Positions 56,660 through 64,000 of a stretch of DNA of 64,000 nucleotides are shown one piece after another (within the stretch, counting starts at the first letter, position 1; the number at the start of each line of letters is the position of its first letter). The notes under the pieces are model-generated. The model was not told the origin of the DNA. It ran no database searches and saw only the letters and a list, made by a program, of their open reading frames with translations. The stretch covers positions 682,001-746,000 of the forward strand of contig NZ_LR134386.1 of assembly GCF_900637665.1 (NCBI RefSeq). Reading direction: 5' to 3'. Origin of the DNA: Chryseobacterium nakagawai (GTDB taxonomy: Bacteria > Bacteroidota > Bacteroidia > Flavobacteriales > Weeksellaceae). The position numbers and the translations under genes were made by a program.

Positions 56660-58180
56660 ATGAAAAATCTAAAATTAGGAATTTCAGCATTGGCGCTTAC
56701 TGTTGCTTCTACTGTTTTCGCACAGACTACCAACAATCCGTGGTTAATCGGAGTTGGTGCTCACGCAGAAAACCATGTAGCTGCACGTGCAGGTTTCAGT
56801 AATACGTTCTCTGCGAAAAATTTGACAAAGAATCTGTTCAATATGAACAGCTATTCTATTACACCTCCATTATCTAAGTTAACAGTTGCTAGAAACATTG
56901 GTAAAGGTTTAGTAATTGACTGGCAAACTTCTGTTGGAAATGTTGAAAACAAAAGATTCAACATGGGGAAAGAATTTTTCCTAATGACAGGTATTGGTTT
57001 CCAGGCTAAAGCTGCAGGTCTTTTATGGAACGAAGAATCTTGGTTTGATCCATATTTAAGAGTTGGTGCTAACTACCTAAGACATGACTATACAGGTCAA
57101 GCTTTCCCTAAAAATGGACTTGATGCTAATGGAAATGTATTAGATTACAATGTACCTAATGGAAAAGATGGTAACGAGAATGGTAAAGCTAACCACTTTG
57201 CTGTATCTACAGGTGCTGGTGCTAACTTCTGGGTAACTAAAAACTTCGGTCTTGGTATCCAAGGAGATTATGTATCAACTCCAGGTGATAAATCTACAGT
57301 TGCTAACTTCTGGCAAGCTTCTGCTTCTATCTTATTCAGATTCGGAAACAGAGACAGAGATAAGGATGGTATCCTAGACAAAGACGATCTTTGCCCAGAT
57401 ACTCCAGGTTTACCAGAATTCCAAGGATGTCCTGATACTGACGGAGATGGAGTTCCAGATAAAGACGATCAATGTCCAGATGTAGCTGGTCCAGTTGAAA
57501 ACAACGGTTGTCCTTGGCCAGATACAGACGGTGATGGTGTTATCGACAAAGATGATGCTTGTCCTACTGTTGCAGGTCCTGCTGAAAACAAAGGTTGTCC
57601 TTGGCCAGATACAGACGGTGACGGTATCCTTGATAAAGATGATGCTTGTCCTACTGTTCCAGGTCTTCCAGAATACAACGGATGTCCTAAGCCTAAGACT
57701 GTAACTGCTAAAGATGTTGAAACTAAATTAGGAAGCGTATTCTTCGATTTCAATAAAGCTACAATTAAAGCTGAATCTAAACCAGCTCTAGATCAGGCTG
57801 CTGAAATTATTAAGAAGGATGGTGGTCACTATCTATTAGAAGGTAGAACTGATGCTAAAGGTGCTGCTGCTTACAACTTGAAATTATCTAGACAAAGAGC
57901 TGCTTCTGTAGTTGCTGCTTTAGATACAAGAGGTGTTGAAACTAACGCTCTTAAATCAATCGGTGTAGGTTCTGCTAAAGCTACAGTTCCTGCTAAAGCT
58001 ACTGACGCTGAAAGACAAGTAGACAGAAAAGTTGTTGTAACTGCTATTGAAGATGATGCTCAATGGAATGCTCTTAAGAAAAGAGATTACGATGATCCAA
58101 CTCCAGTAAAAGTGAAAAAAGCTACTAAAAAAGGAGGTAAAAAAGCTCCTGCGAAAAAAGTAGTTAAAAAGAAAAAATAA
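56660..58180 (+). CDS. OmpA-family outer-membrane protein with TSP3 repeats
   Basis: Abundant-type cell-surface anchor, 506 residues. Signal peptide ending in FAQ; N-terminal beta-barrel to about residue 225; then four thrombospondin type 3 repeats at about 235-345 (each DxDGDGxxDKDDxCP, calcium-binding acidic loops); then an OmpA peptidoglycan-binding domain (VFFDFNKATIKAESKPALDQ, LEGRTDAKGAAAYNLKLSRQ). The C-terminus is a Lys-rich tail (KKATKKGGKKAPAKK) not part of the domain. It links the outer membrane to the cell wall. Own promoter and terminator. Confidence 0.95.
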   Translation: MKNLKLGISALALTVASTVFAQTTNNPWLIGVGAHAENHVAARAGFSNTFSAKNLTKNLFNMNSYSITPPLSKLTVARNIGKGLVIDWQTSVGNVENKRFNMGKEFFLMTGIGFQAKAAGLLWNEESWFDPYLRVGANYLRHDYTGQAFPKNGLDANGNVLDYNVPNGKDGNENGKANHFAVSTGAGANFWVTKNFGLGIQGDYVSTPGDKSTVANFWQASASILFRFGNRDRDKDGILDKDDLCPDTPGLPEFQGCPDTDGDGVPDKDDQCPDVAGPVENNGCPWPDTDGDGVIDKDDACPTVAGPAENKGCPWPDTDGDGILDKDDACPTVPGLPEYNGCPKPKTVTAKDVETKLGSVFFDFNKATIKAESKPALDQAAEIIKKDGGHYLLEGRTDAKGAAAYNLKLSRQRAASVVAALDTRGVETNALKSIGVGSAKATVPAKATDAERQVDRKVVVTAIEDDAQWNALKKRDYDDPTPVKVKKATKKGGKKAPAKKVVKKKK

Positions 58181-58200
58181 TTAATTTTTCTAAATAATGA

Positions 58201-58235
58201 ATACCTCCAATTTTTTTTGGAGGTATTTTTTTTTT
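58201..58235 (+). terminator. Terminator after the OmpA-like gene
   Basis: Perfect 10-bp stem ATACCTCCAA / TTGGAGGTAT, loop of six T, long T-run. Confidence 0.93.
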
Positions 58236-58277
58236 GTAGACTTTTAAGTAATTTTGTTGAAAATTTAAAATTTAAAA

Positions 58278-59018
58278 ATGGGAAGAGCATTTGAATATAG
58301 AAAAGCTTCTAAAATGGCCAGATGGGATAAAATGGCCAAAACTTTCTCTAAAATAGGTAAGGATATTGCATTAGCAGTAAAAGCTGGAGGGACAGATCCA
58401 GAAGCGAATCCGGCATTGAGAAGATGTATCCAAAATGCAAAAGGGGCAAACATGCCTAAGGATAACGTAGAGAGAGCAATTAAAAAAGCGAGCGGTGCAG
58501 ATGCTGAAAACTATGAAGAAGTTACTTATGAAGGATACGGGCAAGGAGGAGTTGCCTTTTTTGTAGAATGTACTACAAACAATACAACCAGAACGGTAGC
58601 CAATGTAAGAGCTGTTTTCAATAAGTTTGACGGGAATCTTGGTAAAAATGGTGAATTGGCATTTATCTTTGACAGAAAAGGAATTTTTACAATTGATTTA
58701 GCTCAAGTTAAAATGGACTGGGATGATTTCGAAATGGAAATGATTGATGGGGGAGCTGAAGATGTAGAAAAAGATGAAGAAGAAGTAATGATTACTACTG
58801 CTTTTGAAGACTTCGGATCTTTATCTCACAAATTAGACGAACTTGGAATTGAAGCAAAGAGTGCAGAATTACAAAGAATTCCGAATAACACGAAAGAGGT
58901 AAATGAAGAACAGTTCAAAGCGAATATGAAAATGCTTGAACGTTTCGAAGATGACGACGATGTGCAAAACGTTTACCACAATATGGAAATCAGCGAAGAG
59001 CTAATGAACTCTTTATAA
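58278..59018 (+). CDS. yebC: YebC/PmpR-family transcriptional regulator
   Basis: 246-residue DUF28/TACO1-family protein; some members regulate transcription, others help translation of proline stretches. MGRAFEYRKASKMARWDKMA, RRCIQNAKGANMPKDNVERA and GYGQGGVAFFVECTTNNTTR are diagnostic. A TAATTTTG -7 element precedes it at 58249-58256. Confidence 0.95.
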   Translation: MGRAFEYRKASKMARWDKMAKTFSKIGKDIALAVKAGGTDPEANPALRRCIQNAKGANMPKDNVERAIKKASGADAENYEEVTYEGYGQGGVAFFVECTTNNTTRTVANVRAVFNKFDGNLGKNGELAFIFDRKGIFTIDLAQVKMDWDDFEMEMIDGGAEDVEKDEEEVMITTAFEDFGSLSHKLDELGIEAKSAELQRIPNNTKEVNEEQFKANMKMLERFEDDDDVQNVYHNMEISEELMNSL

Positions 59019-59153
59019 AAAATAATATAGCATTCATATACAGTTAACTTTCAATTAGTTTCTTTGTAAAAAACTGTGAAACGCCTTAACATATTTTCGT
59101 TGTGGAATAGCAGGCGTTCCGTCCGGCCAATTTAAAAGCTGAAAAATATACGG

Positions 59154-59978
59154 ATGAAAAGAAACGTTGAGTTAGTTGTTATATCGGATGTTCATTTGGG
59201 AACTTATGGATGTAAGGCTAAGGAATTGCTGAGATACCTCAATTCTATCCAGCCTAAAACTTTGGTTTTAAATGGTGATATCATTGATATCTGGCAATTC
59301 AAAAAGTCTTACTTCCCTAAACCTCATTTGAAAGTGATCCGAAAGATTCTTTCATTTGCTACCAAGAATACAGATGTGTATTATATTACAGGCAATCATG
59401 ATGAAATGTTCCGTAAGTTTACCGATTTTGAACTGGGAAAGCTTAAAGTCTGTAATAAAATCTGCCTGACTATTGACCAGAAGAAAACCTGGATCTTTCA
59501 CGGTGATGTCTTCGATGCATCCGTTCAACATTCTAAATGGATCGCCAAACTTGGCGGAAAGGGATACGACCTTTTAATAATCATAAATAATATTGTAAAT
59601 TGGTTTTTGGAAAAAATGGGTAAAGAAAAATATTCATTTTCAAAAAAAATTAAAAATAATGTGAAGAAAGCAGTAAAGTATATTGGTGATTTTGAACTCA
59701 CCGCTTCTGAACTGGCTATTGATAATCAATATGATTATGTAATTTGCGGACATATTCATCAACCACAAATCAGAGAAGTTGTGAATAAAAAAGGTTCTTG
59801 TACTTATCTGAATTCTGGAGACTGGATAGAGAATCTTTCTGCATTGGAATATCATGATAAAGAATGGAAGATCTTTTATTATGATGAACACAAACATTTA
59901 CTGAATGATGATGAAGCAGAGGAAATCCAAGAGATGGATAATTCTGAGCTTTTAAAAATCGTAACTAATTTTACCTAA
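59154..59978 (+). CDS. LpxH-like metallophosphoesterase
   Basis: Calcineurin-like phosphoesterase, 274 residues. Metal-binding motifs in order: VISDVHLGTYG, LVLNGDIIDIW, YYITGNHDEMF, IFHGDVFDASV and VICGHIHQPQI. It resembles UDP-2,3-diacylglucosamine diphosphatase of lipid A synthesis, but is longer, like the flavobacterial LpxH-like group. Its stop overlaps the start of the next gene by 1 nt (TAATG), so the phosphoesterase and glycosyltransferase are translationally coupled. Confidence 0.9.
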   Translation: MKRNVELVVISDVHLGTYGCKAKELLRYLNSIQPKTLVLNGDIIDIWQFKKSYFPKPHLKVIRKILSFATKNTDVYYITGNHDEMFRKFTDFELGKLKVCNKICLTIDQKKTWIFHGDVFDASVQHSKWIAKLGGKGYDLLIIINNIVNWFLEKMGKEKYSFSKKIKNNVKKAVKYIGDFELTASELAIDNQYDYVICGHIHQPQIREVVNKKGSCTYLNSGDWIENLSALEYHDKEWKIFYYDEHKHLLNDDEAEEIQEMDNSELLKIVTNFT

Positions 59979-60949
59979 TGAAGATCTTGTATGCATTTCA
60001 GGGTACCGGTAATGGACATGTAGCCCGGGCACAGGAGATTATTCCGATACTCAAAAAGTACGCTTCGGTGGATACACTCATTAGTGGTCATCAATCACAA
60101 TTAAAGGCTGATTTTGACATTAACTTTCAATATAGGGGTATTTCCCTTCTTTATAATAAAACAGGCGGTTTATCCTACCGAAAAACATTTACAGATAATA
60201 AATTTATTGATGCAGCAAAAACTATAAGGGATTTGGAGCTTTCCCAATATGATCTGATCATCAATGATTATGAGCCTTTAACGGGGTGGGCTTCTAAATT
60301 AAAGAAACTACCAATGATTGAGCTTAGTCATCAGGCATCTATGAGTTTTCCTGAAACCCCTAAACCTCAAAAAAAAGATTTTCTGGGAGAAATGATTTTA
60401 AAATATTATGTTCCCAGTGAAAGGAAGATCGGATTCCATTTTGAAAATTACCATCCGCAGATCAAGAAACCGGTAATCCGCAGAAAGATAAGAAATCTTA
60501 ATCCTTATAAGAAAGGATATTACCTTGTTTATCTTCCGAGCTTTGCAGATGAAAATATCATTAAAGTTCTGAGAAAAATTCCGGTAGAGTGGAAAGTGTT
60601 TTCAAAATACAGTAAAGTACAGGTTAAAGTAAAAAATGTTGAAGTATTTCCTATTGATGAAATCCAATATCTGAAATATTTTGAAGGGTGTGAAGGAATT
60701 CTTTGCAATGCAGGTTTTGAAACCCCTGCTGAAGCACTTTTTATGGATAAAAAATTATTTGTGATCCCAATTCATAACCAATATGAACAGGAATGCAATG
60801 CCTGTGCTCTGGATAAAATGGGAATTCCCAACTCTAAGGTTTTAAATCTGCAGGAGATTATGGAATGGGTGGCTTCAGATCATCACCTTAAAGTTGATTA
60901 TCCTGATAATATTGAAGAAATCCTGGTGAAGGATGTCTTAGTTCTTTAA
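59978..60949 (+). CDS. Glycosyltransferase (GT28/MurG-like family)
   Basis: 323-residue enzyme resembling the MJ1255-type glycosyltransferases. N-terminal QGTGNGHVARAQEII loop, and the C-terminal donor-binding pattern CEGILCNAGFETPAEALFM with FVIPIHNQYEQECNA. Coupled to the phosphoesterase upstream, it may act on a cell-envelope lipid or polymer. Acceptor and donor unknown. Its last 12 bases overlap the opposing GNAT gene. Confidence 0.85.
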   Translation: MKILYAFQGTGNGHVARAQEIIPILKKYASVDTLISGHQSQLKADFDINFQYRGISLLYNKTGGLSYRKTFTDNKFIDAAKTIRDLELSQYDLIINDYEPLTGWASKLKKLPMIELSHQASMSFPETPKPQKKDFLGEMILKYYVPSERKIGFHFENYHPQIKKPVIRRKIRNLNPYKKGYYLVYLPSFADENIIKVLRKIPVEWKVFSKYSKVQVKVKNVEVFPIDEIQYLKYFEGCEGILCNAGFETPAEALFMDKKLFVIPIHNQYEQECNACALDKMGIPNSKVLNLQEIMEWVASDHHLKVDYPDNIEEILVKDVLVL

Positions 60950-61228
60950 GAAAATATCATCCACATCATTCATTCTCATCATTACAGCTCTTGCATAAGA
61001 GCAGTGAGGATAAACATTCCAATTATTTTCCCTTGCAAATTTGATGGCTTCTTCTACCAGATATTTTCCCATTCCTCGTCCTTCAAATTCAGGATGAACC
61101 AGAACAAAAGAAATAATCAATTTATGATCTTCAGGAAAAATTGTATAGGTTAGTCTTCCTACTTCTTTTGTTTCATTATTCAGGGTAAGAACTCCGCCGT
61201 TTCCGGATCTGTTGTTTTCAAATTTCAT
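60938..61228 (-). CDS. GNAT-family N-acetyltransferase, short type
   Basis: 96-residue acetyltransferase of the small NATD1/YjdJ-like type. The acetyl-CoA loop VHPEFEGRGMGKYLVEEAIK and the ending HCSYARAVMMRM are visible. Substrate unknown. Convergent with and overlapping the glycosyltransferase gene by 12 nt. Confidence 0.85.
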   Translation of the reverse strand: MKFENNRSGNGGVLTLNNETKEVGRLTYTIFPEDHKLIISFVLVHPEFEGRGMGKYLVEEAIKFARENNWNVYPHCSYARAVMMRMNDVDDIFLKN

Positions 61229-61345
61229 GATAGAATGTTTATTATTATTAAAGATACAAAAATTATGAGGACTGATAAAATGTATTGGGTTCGATAGTCC
61301 TGCTATTCACTCTTTACTTGCGAAGCAAAATTGACTATTGACAAT

Positions 61346-62095
61346 TTATTTGTCCTTTCCTGTGTAATAGTTATAATCTTTAATAATAACATTAATAAAC
61401 TGTTTTTCCGTCATTTTTGTAGGGTCTATTTCCAGTTTCAGAATGCTTTTGATCTTATTGGAAAGTTTACTGATGATCAGGCGATCACCGGCTTTCACTG
61501 CTTTCGTATAATTATCTTTGATGATTCTCATGTCATTATCACTTAAAGCAATAACTTGAGGAAATGAAGGGATATAATCGTCATTGATATTCTCGAGAAT
61601 CGTATGAGAAATATTAATATTGTTCTTTAAAGAAATTACAGCCGTTCCGGAAGCGATATCTCCCAGACGCTGATTGTTTTTGGAAACAATCATTGAGATT
61701 AAGCCTACCACTCCTGCAAAAGATACATCTATCAGCCTGAATACCCAACGGATCAAATAATCTCCAAAACTTGCCTGATATCCGTCAATCTTTACCACTC
61801 TGATTTTCATGAGTTTTTTACCTGGCGTCTGCCCTTCCATCAAACTTTCCAAAACAAGAGGATAAATGTAAGTAGGGAAGGTGAGTATAATATAAACTGC
61901 CATTACAGACCAGTTATCCAGACCATTAAGTAAATATCCCAAGTCCAGGATATTGAAAAACAAATACAGAACAATGACAACGTAAGCAACTCTTATCAAA
62001 AGATCAATGATAAATGCAAGCATTCTTTCTCCAACACTTGCGGTATTGAAGTTAATATTTACATTTTGTGAGGTATTTATCGCAATCTGAGACAT
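61346..62095 (-). CDS. RDD-family membrane protein
   Basis: 249-residue inner-membrane protein. The RDD family signature is in the first helix region (GERMLAFIIDLLIRVAYVVI) with later IRWVFRLIDVSFAGVVGLIS. The ATG at 62095 (MSQIAINTSQ) is chosen; a longer frame would run into the divergent neighbour. RDD proteins are often ion or solute transporters. Divergent from the SpoIIM-like gene, with starts 27 nt apart. Confidence 0.88.
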   Translation of the reverse strand: MSQIAINTSQNVNINFNTASVGERMLAFIIDLLIRVAYVVIVLYLFFNILDLGYLLNGLDNWSVMAVYIILTFPTYIYPLVLESLMEGQTPGKKLMKIRVVKIDGYQASFGDYLIRWVFRLIDVSFAGVVGLISMIVSKNNQRLGDIASGTAVISLKNNINISHTILENINDDYIPSFPQVIALSDNDMRIIKDNYTKAVKAGDRLIISKLSNKIKSILKLEIDPTKMTEKQFINVIIKDYNYYTGKDK

Positions 62096-62122
62096 ATTTT
62101 TTATTATTTTAGCCTTACAATT

Positions 62123-63106
62123 ATGAGAGAAGTTTATTTCATTAAACAAAATAAAGAAAAATGGTTGGGAATAGAACAGGTTATTGATGGGAAAATTAAA
62201 AAAAATCCTGATGACCTGTCTTCGTTATATATTAACCTGATCAATGATCTTTCTTTTGCCCAGACTTACTATCCTAAAAGTAATACAACCATTTATCTGA
62301 ATCACCTATCTTCACAAATTTTCCAAAAGATTTACAAAACCAAAAGAGTAGAGGAGAACAGGTTGGTGTATTTCTTTAAAACAGAAGTGCCGCTGCTGGT
62401 GTATCAGTATCGGAGATATTTACTGTATGCTTTTCTGTTTTTTGTTCTTTTTACTTCTATAGGAGTACTTTCTGCTATGTATGATAAAGATTTTGTGAAT
62501 ATTATTCTTGGTGAAAGTTATGTAAATGAGACTATTGAAAATATTAAAAAGAATAATGCAGTTGGAGTCTATCAGAGTGGAACAACTTGGGGAACAACCA
62601 TTGGTATTATTTTTAACAATATCCAGGTAGGTGCTAAATTATATATCTACGGAATTGCTGGTGGAGTGGGAACTTTATTTGCATTGCTCTCCAACAGTGT
62701 TATGTTAGGATCTTTCCAATACTTTTTTTATGATTATGGTGCTTTGAAAGAGAGTGCCAGAGGAATTTGGCTTCATGGCGTTTTTGAAATCTTTGCTATG
62801 GTTGTAGAAGCGATGTGTGGATTGATTTTAGGAGCATCTATTTTATTTCCGAGAACCTTTTCAAGATTTAATTCTTTTAAAAAAGGATTTAAAGATTCTT
62901 TTAAAATATTTTTAAGCACCGTTCCCTTCACTATTTGTGCCGGAATTATCGAAGGGTATGTGACAAGACATGCTTTAAAAATGCCTATCATCCTGAACCT
63001 GATTATTATTCTGGGATCTCTGGCGATTATAGGATTTTACTATTTTGTATATCCGGTTATGGTCAATAAAAAAACTAATAAACACATCAATGATACAATT
63101 TTATAA
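62123..63106 (+). CDS. SpoIIM-family (DUF95) membrane protein
   Basis: 327-residue inner-membrane protein: a charged N-terminal region, then about six helices (for example LLYAFLFFVLFTSIGVLSAM, IIGIIFNN... region, GVFEIFAMVVEAMCGLILGA). SpoIIM homologues in non-sporulating Bacteroidota occur next to RDD, DUF4013-like and MoxR/DUF58 genes, in a cluster of unknown role. The next gene starts inside its last 17 bases, so the two are coupled. Confidence 0.87.
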   Translation: MREVYFIKQNKEKWLGIEQVIDGKIKKNPDDLSSLYINLINDLSFAQTYYPKSNTTIYLNHLSSQIFQKIYKTKRVEENRLVYFFKTEVPLLVYQYRRYLLYAFLFFVLFTSIGVLSAMYDKDFVNIILGESYVNETIENIKKNNAVGVYQSGTTWGTTIGIIFNNIQVGAKLYIYGIAGGVGTLFALLSNSVMLGSFQYFFYDYGALKESARGIWLHGVFEIFAMVVEAMCGLILGASILFPRTFSRFNSFKKGFKDSFKIFLSTVPFTICAGIIEGYVTRHALKMPIILNLIIILGSLAIIGFYYFVYPVMVNKKTNKHINDTIL

Positions 63107-64000
63107 AAAAAGAGATTTTGGAACTTTCATCAGTGACAGTTTCAATTTTTTCAAATTATACGGAAAGAATTATTTTAAGAATTACATTCTGATCAATGGC
63201 TTACTGTTAATTTTAATGGTAACCGTTTTTATTTTTGGATATAGAGAGCTTTTTTCTCAAATTTTCGGATCTAATCTGGGGGGAGATACTTATTATTTTG
63301 AACGGTATTTTTCAGACAACGCCGGAATGCTGATTGGAGTTGGGATAGTGACATTCCTGCTTTTTATGATTCTGGCTATTGTTAATTATCTTTATCCTGT
63401 TTTTTATCTTAAAAGAATCGCTGCCGGAGCAAAAAATATAAAGACCGATGAGATCTTAGGTGACTTTAAAGAAAATATAGGTAGAATTGGTAAGTTGTGT
63501 ATTGGGATGACATTTATTGTAATTCCTTTATCTTTATTTATAGTAGGGTTTTCCTATCTTCTGATATTTGTGCTTATCGGGATTTTTCTTGTCATGATTG
63601 TTTATCCTACATTATTTAATGTGATTACATTTCTGATGTATGATTATTTTAATTCGGGCAGAGGTTTTATGGAGAGCCTGAGTTATTCTATCCGTTCACA
63701 GTTTTCTTATCCTAATGGAAGCGAAAAATCTCCTTACTGGAAATATTGGGGTGCAGGATTTGTGATGTTTATTATCATATCCATCGCCAGCTCTGTATTT
63801 ACCTATATTCCCATGATTTTTTTCTACGGTTCAATACTTACCTCTACACCCGATGGAAGTTTTGAGCAAGATCCTTTTACAGGTGCTTTCGGAATTATAT
63901 TTTTTGTATTTTACGGAATTTCAATGCTGCTTTCATTCTTCCTTTCTAATCTGTTGTATGTGAATGCAGGATTCATGTATTATGACAGCAGAACAGATCT
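63090..64000 (+). CDS. DUF4013-like membrane protein, 3' end outside window
   Basis: The frame opens at the ATG at 63090 (MIQFYKKRDFGTFISDSFNF) and stays open to the window edge, 303 codons. Several hydrophobic helices (YILINGLLLILMVTVFIF, LIGVGIVTFLLFMILAIVNY, LYVNAGFMYYDSR near the end). The layout suggests the DUF4013/YciC-type membrane family; the assignment is tentative. It follows the SpoIIM-like gene with a 17-nt overlap. Confidence 0.8.
   Translation, partial: MIQFYKKRDFGTFISDSFNFFKLYGKNYFKNYILINGLLLILMVTVFIFGYRELFSQIFGSNLGGDTYYFERYFSDNAGMLIGVGIVTFLLFMILAIVNYLYPVFYLKRIAAGAKNIKTDEILGDFKENIGRIGKLCIGMTFIVIPLSLFIVGFSYLLIFVLIGIFLVMIVYPTLFNVITFLMYDYFNSGRGFMESLSYSIRSQFSYPNGSEKSPYWKYWGAGFVMFIIISIASSVFTYIPMIFFYGSILTSTPDGSFEQDPFTGAFGIIFFVFYGISMLLSFFLSNLLYVNAGFMYYDSRTD

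Noticed and set aside
57469-57753. Antisense frame of 94 residues inside the OmpA-like gene
   Set aside because: It mirrors the thrombospondin type 3 repeats on the other strand; the repeated look comes from the real gene.
58233-58256. Complete -33/-7 promoter for yebC
   Set aside because: TTTG and TAATTTTG are present but only 12 nt apart, too close for the usual pair; only the -7 element is credible.

Overview
The window looks like a chromosomal segment of a Chryseobacterium-like flavobacterium (Bacteroidota, Weeksellaceae). The DNA is AT-rich. Genes have no Shine-Dalgarno sequences, and many starts follow Bacteroidota-type promoter elements (-33 TTTG, -7 TAnnTTTG). The gene content is typical of the group: GLPGLI protein, many TonB-type outer-membrane beta-barrels, an OmpA protein with thrombospondin type 3 repeats, DUF3817, and an RDD/SpoIIM membrane cluster. 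The genus assignment is inference from family knowledge. No tRNA, rRNA or CRISPR array was seen.

Layout. 1-2.2 kb: end of the str operon (fusA, rpsJ). 2.3-13.1 kb: accessory block between rpsJ and rplC. It holds a GLPGLI protein, a siderophore-type TonB receptor cut short by an IS3-family element, a small secreted protein, and a glycerol module (glpD-glpK-glpF-outer-membrane protein) facing a divergent DeoR-type regulator. 13.4-27.4 kb: the S10/spc/alpha ribosomal operon from rplC to rplQ, with secY, infA, rpmJ and rpoA, all on the plus strand. 27.5-33.3 kb: a lipoprotein, then a two-component locus (NarL-type regulator, unknown protein, seven-helix membrane protein, histidine kinase) followed by a second operon of three uncharacterised envelope proteins. 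33.4-36.1 kb: enolase and citrate synthase. 36.1-36.5 kb: a REPIN-like nested palindrome. 36.5-40.7 kb: membrane-anchored AraC regulator, outer-membrane receptor, and three tandem double-glycine-leader, cysteine-rich mini-proteins on the minus strand. 41-45.7 kb: two guanidine-modifying-superfamily hydrolases, a frameshifted GH43-like/F5-8C glycosidase and an esterase lipoprotein. 45.8-50.4 kb: two tandem paralogous outer-membrane receptors. 50.6-64 kb: housekeeping and envelope genes (DUF3817, nadD, recJ, M48 peptidase, ABC-F, smpB, ompA-like, yebC, LpxH-like phosphoesterase, glycosyltransferase, GNAT) and the start of an RDD/SpoIIM membrane cluster that runs out of the window.

Two observations stand out. 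(1) The two operons at 28.2-33.2 kb share the same upstream element: GTGTAATTGAC forming the right arm of an inverted repeat, then exactly 18 nt, then GAAATTTG, then a start codon 17-19 nt later. This suggests that the response regulator controls both its own operon and the three-gene envelope operon, making one signalling-to-envelope system of unknown function. (2) The three mini-proteins at 39.86-40.70 kb are too short for ordinary ORF calling. They share a near-identical MNKKNPVL...GG leader and a fixed six-cysteine pattern ending in CP, and two of them share a 16-nt promoter-region block. They look like a small secreted-peptide family.
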